Source: Prevotella sp.
Lineage (GTDB): Bacteria; Bacteroidota; Bacteroidia; Bacteroidales; Dysgonomonadaceae
DNA: 9,703 nucleotides
Reading direction: 5' to 3'
Assembly: GCA_031260865.1 (NCBI GenBank)
Contig: JAISKQ010000094.1
Location: 1-9,703 of the forward strand
The notes below the pieces were generated by a model. It had not been told where the DNA came from. It did no database searches and saw only the letters and a list, made by a program, of their open reading frames with translations. Position numbers and translations under genes: made by a program. Shown one piece after another: positions 1-5,350 of this stretch; the stretch's first letter is position 1; each line of letters begins with the position of its first letter.

Positions 1-1607
1 CCTGACATATCGTTCCCCATTTTCATCAGTTTAACCGGTTTGAATTGGAGAAAATAGAGGACAATTCCGATTAACAGGATAATTCCGGAAATGAGCATCC
101 AGCCCGCGATTGTTTTTATGCTAACCGTCACAGCCTGAATCTGTATTTTTTGATAGAGCAAATTTGTCGCTATCCGTTGCGCGTCTTCGGCGCTCCAGCC
201 TTGCGCCAAAGCTGTTTTTACCGATGTGGCGAATTGAGTTGACGCCAATTGGTTTTGCATGTCAACGCCTTGGGACAGGACAAACATATTTTTTTGCTGA
301 AGCCTGTAAAGCCAGTTTGTAAGGATAGAAGATCCAATCGCCGGGGCAAGCGCCGAACGTGATCCAATCATGAAAAACGCGTTATAGATAAGTTGCTTGG
401 GCGATAATCCATATATGCCATAAATAGCAAACGCCACAAATAGCACAAGCATTCCCACGCCGCGGAGAAACATCAGTAAATAAAGGTTTTCATAAAGCCC
501 GCCGGGCATTATCTGAAAATATAAAAGGGCTAATGACAGCGTGAAGCAGGCGAACCCCAGAAAGATGAGCCATGCCATCCGTATTTCTTTCTTAAACCAA
601 TAATAGCAAATAATAGCGCCTACGACAAATCCCGGCATCATATACAGATATAATTCATTCACATGCGTGCTGTCTAATTGAAGGACAGTAGTGGTATAGG
701 ATGACAAAAGAATACTGATAGATGAGTAGAACATCAACACAAACGATAGAATATACACCGTGACCGAGTTTCGGTTCTTCAGTACGCTCAGGTCAAGAAA
801 GGGTTTTTCGGAAAACTGCCTGCGGATAAATAACCATCCTGTCACAGGAATCAGCAGGGTTGTTATAATGATGCTATTGGAAGCGAACCAGTCTTTTGTC
901 TTTCCGTAAGTAGAGACATAGATGATAGCCATAAAGCAAACCGATATAAGGAAAAGGCTTATCCAATCGATGTCTTTGATGGGGATGCGTACCAAACGCC
1001 GGGCAAACGACATGCACACGACCACCGCTATAATGGCGACGAGCAGCACCAATATCATAAAATAGTACATGTATTGCCAATTGTATATATAGGCTAATTC
1101 GGCGGTGATAACCAATGATAATTGCCCGCAAGCAAGCGTTATCGGGTAAAACTTCGCGTAAAACTCGTTACGTGTGCCGCTGGGACTGAACGCGGGCATG
1201 AGAATGCTGATCGCTTCAATCATCGAGAACGCTTTGAAGTATCCGATGAAAAAGCTGCACACGATGATTACTTCTATATAATCTGTTTCGGCGCAAATGA
1301 AGCTAAGCAATACTTGAAATAAGAGGACTATCAGGATGATGGTTTTGGCTGTGGCTATGGGCTTTACTTTGGGGATGACCAAATGCGCGACGGTCATACC
1401 TGCCGACGCCGCGTAATAAGCCATATTTATGTCTTCGTACATTACGCCCAAATAGCCGGATATATCAATGTTGCTTCCCATATAAGCGCCATTGACAAGC
1501 AATATAGGGACAAGGATCGTTAAAGCCACCACAACTTTTAGCCAGCCGGGAACCCAATCCCTGAAAGGACTTATAGCAGTGCTCCGTATGACGGGTATAA
1601 TTGCCAT
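1..1607 (-). CDS. MFS efflux permease, EmrB/QacA (DHA2)-like, C-terminus cut by window edge
   Basis: This is the inner-membrane pump of a tripartite efflux system, predicted to be a proton-driven drug/proton antiporter. The frame is open from an ATG at 1607 to the window edge: 535 codons with no stop and no frameshift seen at the several points checked. That is close to full length for the 14-TM DHA2 family, so probably only the extreme C-terminus is missing. The N-terminus (MAIIPVIRSTAIS) is followed by a first membrane segment near residues 24-44 (VVVALTILVPILLVNGAY), then many hydrophobic spans with short basic loops such as FARRLVRIP and FKKEIR. The last visible part is a TM followed by the basic stretch KPVKLMKMG. 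The start lies 1 nt after the stop of the membrane fusion protein gene, indicating translational coupling. EmrB-like function is inferred mainly from the EmrA and TolC partners; sequence similarity to EmrB itself looks modest, and the substrate is unknown. Confidence 0.88.
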   Translation of the reverse strand, partial: MAIIPVIRSTAISPFRDWVPGWLKVVVALTILVPILLVNGAYMGSNIDISGYLGVMYEDINMAYYAASAGMTVAHLVIPKVKPIATAKTIILIVLLFQVLLSFICAETDYIEVIIVCSFFIGYFKAFSMIEAISILMPAFSPSGTRNEFYAKFYPITLACGQLSLVITAELAYIYNWQYMYYFMILVLLVAIIAVVVCMSFARRLVRIPIKDIDWISLFLISVCFMAIIYVSTYGKTKDWFASNSIIITTLLIPVTGWLFIRRQFSEKPFLDLSVLKNRNSVTVYILSFVLMFYSSISILLSSYTTTVLQLDSTHVNELYLYMMPGFVVGAIICYYWFKKEIRMAWLIFLGFACFTLSLALLYFQIMPGGLYENLYLLMFLRGVGMLVLFVAFAIYGIYGLSPKQLIYNAFFMIGSRSALAPAIGSSILTNWLYRLQQKNMFVLSQGVDMQNQLASTQFATSVKTALAQGWSAEDAQRIATNLLYQKIQIQAVTVSIKTIAGWMLISGIILLIGIVLYFLQFKPVKLMKMGNDMS

Positions 1608-1608
1608 C

Positions 1609-2712
1609 TTATTCTTTTATCGCTTCGGTAACCACCATCATTCCGGCTCGAAGTTTCCGCATGTCTTCTTTTGAAATATCTTCAAATTCGATGCGCACCG
1701 GAATACGCTGTTGTATTTTCACAAAGTTGCCGGCGGAATTATCGGTTGGCAGCATCGAGAATTTTGCTCCTGTGGCTTCGGATATCGCGGTCACTCTCCC
1801 TTTGAATGTTTTATCGCCGATAGCGTCAACCCGTATTTTAATTTCCTGCCCTATATAGATATTCCCTATTTGTTTTTCCCTATAATTGGCGATAATCCAT
1901 TTATTGTCATTCTTTATCAGGCTCGTGATCGTTTGCCCCGATTGGACTAATTGTCCGGCTTCGAGCGTACGCCGTCCTACATAGCCGCCATACGGCGCGA
2001 TAATAGCGGTGTATGACAAGTTTAGTTTCGCCATCTCCAAATCAGCCTCGCGGCGGAGAATGGCAGCCTCCGCGTTGCCTTGTCGCTTTGATGTTTCGGC
2101 AGAAGTTGATTTCAGTGATTCTTTTTGCTTCAACAGGGCGTTGTAATGAGCGTTTTGCGCGTCGTACTCACTCTTTACTTGGTCGTATTGTTGTTGGGAA
2201 ACCGATTCGGCGTCCAACAGGTTTTTATATCTTTTCAGGTCTTGTTCCGACCGCCATAACCGGGCTTTTGTTTCTTCTATATTTGCGTCGGATACCGCCA
2301 CATTGGTAGATGTGGTGGCTATACTTGAAGCCAAAACCGATGATGAATTTTGAGCGTCCATCAACGCGGCTTCGGCGTCCATTAGTTTTATCTTAAACTC
2401 CCTGTCATCTATCACAAGCAACGTGTCGCCTTCGTTCACCCACTGATGGTCGGTAAAGCGTACTTCTTTGATATAACCGGTGACGCGGGCGTTGACAGGA
2501 GATATATATTGTTCGATAGTGGCGTCGTTTGTTATTTCATACCAGTAATAACGTATGAAAAAATCGACTCCCCAAGCAATACCGCCCAATGCCAATAAGA
2601 TGCTGACTATATTCAGTATGACATTGCGGATGCGTTTCCTCCTCAACTTATAATAGGCTTCTTTTTCTTCCTGTTTATTTTTATTTTCAAATTCTGACTT
2701 ATCTGTATCCAT
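1609..2712 (-). CDS. HlyD/EmrA-family membrane fusion protein (periplasmic adaptor)
   Basis: This adaptor, 367 residues, would link the inner-membrane MFS pump to the TolC channel across the periplasm. A charged cytoplasmic N-terminus (1-29, many K, E and R) precedes one membrane anchor at about 31-53. The first half of the biotinyl-lipoyl domain is at about 66-103 (NARVTGYIKEV, VNEGDTLLVIDD). A long Q/E/K/A-rich coiled-coil hairpin fills about 105-230. The second lipoyl half is at 238-265 (IAPYGGYVGRRTLEAGQLV), and a beta-barrel domain follows. Residues 321-342 (LPTDNSAGNF, then VKIQQRIPVRIEF) closely resemble the conserved late motif of EmrA-type adaptors. That motif favours an MFS partner over ABC or RND. 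The ATG lies 2 nt after the tolC-like stop. There is no lipobox cysteine, as expected for a TM-anchored adaptor. Confidence 0.95.
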   Translation of the reverse strand: MDTDKSEFENKNKQEEKEAYYKLRRKRIRNVILNIVSILLALGGIAWGVDFFIRYYWYEITNDATIEQYISPVNARVTGYIKEVRFTDHQWVNEGDTLLVIDDREFKIKLMDAEAALMDAQNSSSVLASSIATTSTNVAVSDANIEETKARLWRSEQDLKRYKNLLDAESVSQQQYDQVKSEYDAQNAHYNALLKQKESLKSTSAETSKRQGNAEAAILRREADLEMAKLNLSYTAIIAPYGGYVGRRTLEAGQLVQSGQTITSLIKNDNKWIIANYREKQIGNIYIGQEIKIRVDAIGDKTFKGRVTAISEATGAKFSMLPTDNSAGNFVKIQQRIPVRIEFEDISKEDMRKLRAGMMVVTEAIKE

Positions 2713-2714
2713 AA

Positions 2715-4022
2715 TTATAAAGCTCCACTTACTTTTTGCAGTTGATAATATGTATATATCGCGTTAGTCTTAGCGGTTGTTAGTTGTAGTTCCGCGCTTA
2801 GTTGCACCGAATTTGCGTCCAGCAGATCGGTGAGGATAGCTAATTGATTAAAGTATCTGTTTTTGACTATACGATAATTTTCATTCGCTTGTATCAATGA
2901 TTCTTCCAGCGCTTTTATCCTGTTCTGCGCTTCCCGATGTTTTACATAAGCCGATTTTACTTCGGCGCGGATCTGCTGTTCCTGTTGTTCCCGCGCAAGC
3001 TCTTGCAAGCGAATCTGCTGTTTAGCCGCGCTTGTGCCATGCTTTTTATCAAATAGGGAAGAAATGTTATAGGACAAGTTCAACGTAACGCCCCAAGCAT
3101 TCAGAAATAAATCCTGAGCCGGAGTTATGTATGGGATAGGGCGGGCTAAGGTATTACTGGCTTGTAGCGACAGGGTAGGCAGATAGTCGGCTTTCACCAA
3201 CTTCAGGTTGTTCTGAGCCAAAGCAATGTTCGTCTCGGCGATTTTCAAATCAGGATATCGCATATACGCTTGAGAGACATAATCGCCCTCTGCTTTTGTG
3301 TCGATCTGTGATGAAAGGAAATTTTCGTCAGGTTCGAGAATCGTGCTTTCATCCATGCCTAAAACAATATCCAATTGCTGCGAGATAAGCGCGATATCAT
3401 TTTCTGTTTCGTTATACGACAGTTCATAATTAGTCAGCGTGATTTTGCTTCTCAAAACATCGTTCGCCGTAATCATGCCTTGCTCTTTCATTTTCTCAAT
3501 ATCCCGTAATCGCGTTTTTGCCTCTTCTATATTTTTTGCATACACGTCGCGTTCTTTATACAAGTTGAACAAATTCAGGTATTTGCTCACTAACCAGAGC
3601 TTCAGCTCCGATTTGTCTTTTTGTAGCGAAAGTTGGGATATTTCTCTTTCCAGATTGGCTTTTTCGATATTGTTCTTGATTCTGCCGCCTTGATAGATAG
3701 GCTGTGTGGCTGTAACCTGGTAATTTTGTTTCCAGTCGGGTGTTTCCGAATGTTTCAGGAAAGACAGGTCTTTGTCTAATATAATTGGCGTACCCACATA
3801 CCCAAACAACCCTCCGACAGAAATATCGGGCAATTGTTTATTTTTGGCTAAACTGATTTTATCTTCCGATATTTGTGTCTTAACGACAGAAGCCTGTATG
3901 GCAACACTATTTTGCAAACCGCGTTCAAAAAGTTCATTTATTGTTATCTTATATGGCATTTGAGCTATCAGCGGCAATGAAAAAATCAGGGAAATCAATA
4001 CTATATATGTCCTCCTTCTCAC
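2715..4022 (-). CDS. TolC-family outer-membrane efflux channel
   Basis: Outer-membrane channel of the tripartite pump and first gene of the operon; 435 residues, normal for the family. Residues 1-21 form a signal peptide (MRRR, a hydrophobic core, then IAQ). No lipobox Cys is present, so it is not lipid-anchored like OprM. The two structural repeats are visible: QPIYQGGRIKN at 107-117 with a coiled coil and QGMITANDVL near 181-190, then LPTLSLQAS at 281-289, LSYNISSLFDK at 316-326 and the hairpin end FNQLAILTDLLDAN near 391-404. The start is GTG at 4022: an in-frame TAA lies directly before it, the next ATG (codon 22) would remove the whole signal peptide, and the GTG start gives a proper basic n-region. 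Upstream is a long gene-free leader with a promoter-like motif about 100 nt away. Confidence 0.94.
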   Translation of the reverse strand: MRRRTYIVLISLIFSLPLIAQMPYKITINELFERGLQNSVAIQASVVKTQISEDKISLAKNKQLPDISVGGLFGYVGTPIILDKDLSFLKHSETPDWKQNYQVTATQPIYQGGRIKNNIEKANLEREISQLSLQKDKSELKLWLVSKYLNLFNLYKERDVYAKNIEEAKTRLRDIEKMKEQGMITANDVLRSKITLTNYELSYNETENDIALISQQLDIVLGMDESTILEPDENFLSSQIDTKAEGDYVSQAYMRYPDLKIAETNIALAQNNLKLVKADYLPTLSLQASNTLARPIPYITPAQDLFLNAWGVTLNLSYNISSLFDKKHGTSAAKQQIRLQELAREQQEQQIRAEVKSAYVKHREAQNRIKALEESLIQANENYRIVKNRYFNQLAILTDLLDANSVQLSAELQLTTAKTNAIYTYYQLQKVSGAL

Positions 4023-4121
4023 TTAAATATCTTTTTAGATCCTAAAATACTCTCCTGTTTTTATCTACCACGCAAACTTACTGTATCCGTTATATTGGAC
4101 TCCCTGCGTATAAATAATCGG

Positions 4122-4129
4122 CAAAGATA
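4122..4129 (-). promoter_or_regulatory. candidate Bacteroidetes -7 promoter element for the efflux operon
   Basis: The minus strand reads TATCTTTG, an exact match to the Bacteroidetes primary-sigma -7 consensus TAnnTTTG. It lies about 100 nt before the GTG start of the TolC-like gene and points toward it. No clear TTTG -33 element is seen 19-21 nt upstream, so this rests on one box and on position. Confidence 0.45.
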
Positions 4130-4323
4130 CGCATTGAGCGCCTTTTTTCAGAATCTTTAACCCTTAAATTATTAAAAAATAACGGTCAACCCCAATTCTT
4201 ATGGAGGAGAGGAAAACCAAAGTTTACATCCTAATAAAATATTTTTTAACTTTTTATAACACAAAATACTGTCGATAAACAGCTAAAAACCGTCATCTCT
4301 TTTTTACAAAATTATCTATATAT

Positions 4324-4379
4324 GAGTTGGAAGTTTTGAGTTGAAAGTAATAAGTAAAAAGTTACGAGTTACAAGTTAC
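4324..4379. repeat. degenerate heptamer tandem array (consensus RAGTTAC)
   Basis: Eight consecutive 7-bp units can be read: GAGTTGG, AAGTTTT, GAGTTGA, AAGTAAT, AAGTAAA, AAGTTAC, GAGTTAC, AAGTTAC. The last three are near identical and the earlier ones progressively decayed. Looser related text (ACAAGTTTAC, GCAAGTTTACAAG) continues to about 4422. Two further intact units (TAGTTAC, GAGTTAC) sit at 4539-4552, and a larger array lies at 9293-9355. Confidence 0.75.
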
Positions 4380-4430
4380 AAGAGTTTTAGTGTACAAGTT
4401 TACTAGCTTGCAAGTTTACAAGAAATAAAG

Positions 4431-4483
4431 AATGGCGCATAGTGATGTTGTCTGAAAACTGTTACTTTTGTTACCTTTTTTTT
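4431..4483 (+). repeat. TTACTTTTGT intergenic repeat, copy 1
   Basis: The core TTACTTTTGT is at 4462-4471. It is preceded by a 24-bp left part (AATGGCGCATAGTGATG and on) that aligns without gaps to copies 2 and 3, and followed by TACC and a T-run. Direction is assigned from the core. The core includes TACTTTTG, which also fits the Bacteroidetes -7 box, but no plus-strand gene lies downstream. Confidence 0.7.
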
Positions 4484-4560
4484 ACAATTTACCATTAGTT
4501 GTTGCCTATACGCTGAAAAGGTCTTTGAAATAATGAAATAGTTACGAGTTACAAGAAAAG

Positions 4561-4610
4561 AACGGCACGAAGCGATGATGACTAAAAGACTGTTACTTTT
4601 GTCACCTTTT
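4561..4610 (+). repeat. TTACTTTTGT intergenic repeat, copy 2
   Basis: The core is at 4593-4602. The left part AACGGCACGAAGCGATGATG matches copies 1 and 3, and the right side is CACCTTTT. Directly before it is a short heptamer remnant (4539-4552). Confidence 0.7.
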
Positions 4611-4613
4611 CCC

Positions 4614-4663
4614 CGATGTCCCTCAGGGATAAGATGTGCATAACCGTCCCTGCGGGACTTTTT
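4614..4663. repeat. twin CCCT/AGGG hairpin pair
   Basis: Two related inverted repeats stand in tandem: TCCCT-C-AGGGA at 4619-4629, and GTCCC-TGC-GGGAC at 4646-4658 followed by TTTTT at 4659-4663. The second looks like a plus-strand intrinsic terminator, yet no plus-strand gene precedes it. The near identity of the two stems suggests a paired-hairpin intergenic repeat rather than a working terminator. Confidence 0.5.
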
Positions 4664-4735
4664 ACTATCGCTAACTCAGGTCTAAATACTTAATAATAAG
4701 GAAATAACGTTCGGAGTAGCCAATTATGAATTAGG

Positions 4736-4785
4736 AATGGTGCAAAGCGATGATGACTGAAAAGTGTTACTTTTGTCACTTTTTT
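4736..4785 (+). repeat. TTACTTTTGT intergenic repeat, copy 3
   Basis: The core is at 4767-4776, with left part AATGGTGCAAAGCGATGATG. Here the core is flanked by a perfect 7-bp inverted repeat, AAAAGTG at 4760-4766 and CACTTTT at 4777-4783, giving a hairpin with the core as a 10-nt loop. The structured GC-rich block begins right after it. Confidence 0.72.
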
Positions 4786-4788
4786 GAG

Positions 4789-5140
4789 TTTTAAGAAACT
4801 GTTTAAATTTTATTGGTTCTATTATTTTATACGAATGCGTCATCGAGGTCTTGTCGGGCGTCAGCCAACGCCGTTTACTTCATGGACGGGGTCACCCGCA
4901 GGGCGAAAAAGGCGTAAAACGAAAACGTGTTTGAGCTTAGCCGCCGATTCGGATATAACAGCGTTTGGAGCGAGTTTTTTCGTTTAGCCTTTAAGCCCGT
5001 AGCGGGTCGGCCTATGAAATGGGCGTTAAAGCGTTTTTGCTTCCTTTTGCGGCTTTGGGCAAAAGGAAGGCAAGCAATCTGTGATTGCGCGCAGGAAAAA
5101 TTGCCAACAAAAAAGGAACCAACGCTGTCTGAAAGACAGG
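4789..5140. repeat. GC-richer structured block, likely dispersed intergenic element
   Basis: The base composition is clearly richer in GC than the flanks from about 4838 on. Stem-loops follow one another: GGCGT/ACGCC at 4857-4872, CCCG/CGGG at 4996-5006, an 11-bp perfect stem CTTCCTTTTGC/GCAAAAGGAAG at 5040-5069 with an 8-nt loop (4 more pairs across one bulge, to 5037-5073), GCAATC/GATTGC at 5074-5088 and CTGTCT/AGACAG at 5125-5139. Long overlapping reading frames exist on both strands but have no domain, signal peptide or family resemblance. The block is bracketed by repeat copies 3 and 4. I have a weak recollection of similar conceptual translations recurring in Bacteroidales genomes, which fits a dispersed element. 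A structured RNA is an alternative. The outer limits are approximate. Confidence 0.5.
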
Positions 5141-5177
5141 ACTTCTGAAAATTGTTACTTTTGTCACCTTTTTTCAG
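5141..5177 (+). repeat. TTACTTTTGT intergenic repeat, copy 4
   Basis: The core is at 5155-5164, preceded by ACTTCTGAAAATTG and followed by CACCTTTTTTC. It lacks the longer AATGGYGCA left part of copies 1-3; the structured block takes that position instead. Confidence 0.68.
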
Positions 5178-5250
5178 CACTAAGCAATTAGCCGCTTATT
5201 TTCAAGCATTTATAATCGAACAAGGTCGCCGCGCGAAACAACCCTACCGC

Positions 5251-5284
5251 TGACTGAAAAAGTGTTACTTTTGTCACTTTTTCA
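5251..5284 (+). repeat. TTACTTTTGT intergenic repeat, copy 5, with 10-bp inverted repeat
   Basis: The core is at 5265-5274, flanked by a perfect inverted repeat: TGAAAAAGTG at 5255-5264 and CACTTTTTCA at 5275-5284. This is the best-paired copy and lies 67 nt past the M56 protease stop. With A- and T-runs in its arms it could act as a bidirectional terminator, but only three pairs of the stem next to the loop are GC-containing or strong, so this is uncertain. Confidence 0.7.
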
Positions 5285-5299
5285 CGATAGGTCAATAAT

Positions 5300-5337
5300 C
5301 GCCCCAGCCCCAAAGGGGAGTTTCGCGAAGCGAGAAA
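5300..5337 (-). terminator. possible transcription end of the repressor/protease operon
   Basis: Just downstream of the M56 protease gene, the minus strand reads TCGC-TTC-GCGA and then CCCC-TTT-GGGG, two small adjacent hairpins. There is no downstream U-tract, so they are not canonical intrinsic terminators. They may be another repeat family or may work with the hairpin of repeat copy 5. Confidence 0.3.
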
Positions 5338-5350
5338 AGCCGACAACCAG

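Larger units (their letters stand above)
4023..5350. other. 1.3 kb gene-free region made of repeats and hairpins
   Basis: No convincing gene is found between the end of the M56 protease gene and the TolC-like gene. The left part (about 4141-4323) is AT-rich, contains a second -7-like TAATTTTG on the minus strand at 4307-4314, and is the likely leader of the efflux operon. The rest holds a degenerate heptamer array, five co-oriented copies of a TTACTTTTGT repeat, a twin hairpin, a GC-richer structured block, and short GC hairpins just after the protease gene. These parts are listed separately. The ORFs of 60-100 codons here lack recognisable domains, overlap on both strands within a repeat-like block, and are judged spurious. 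Confidence 0.7.

Noticed and set aside
874..1322. ORFs of 85 and 66 codons inside the MFS pump region
   Set aside because: Both are out of frame with, or antisense to, the continuous 535-codon MFS frame, whose translation is clearly a multi-span membrane protein.
4023..4130. Control of the efflux operon by the nearby BlaI-like repressor
   Set aside because: I looked for the GTCTA-n6-TAGAC repeat near the TolC-like promoter and found none; the operons are 1.3 kb apart.
4875..5180. 101-codon minus-strand ORF, with two overlapping plus-strand ORFs (4784-4987 and 4927-5148), as possible small genes
   Set aside because: Open frames on both strands of the same hairpin-rich, repeat-bracketed block, no domain, no signal peptide, and unusual residue make-up (many K, R, S, F). 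More likely a conceptual translation of a repeat.
4462..5274. The five TTACTTTTGT cores as true plus-strand promoters
   Set aside because: TACTTTTG matches the -7 box, but no -33 element is found at the right distance and no plus-strand gene lies downstream; transcription would run into the 3' end of the M56 gene.
4431..5284. CRISPR-like array
   Set aside because: Repeat copies are degenerate, intervals range from about 105 to 400 bp, and there are no cas genes.
4431..5284. Integron attC-like cassette array
   Set aside because: Modules are oriented and end in a hairpin-prone tail, but the core does not fit the attC GTTRRRY/RYYYAAC arms, no module has a credible gene and no integrase is seen.
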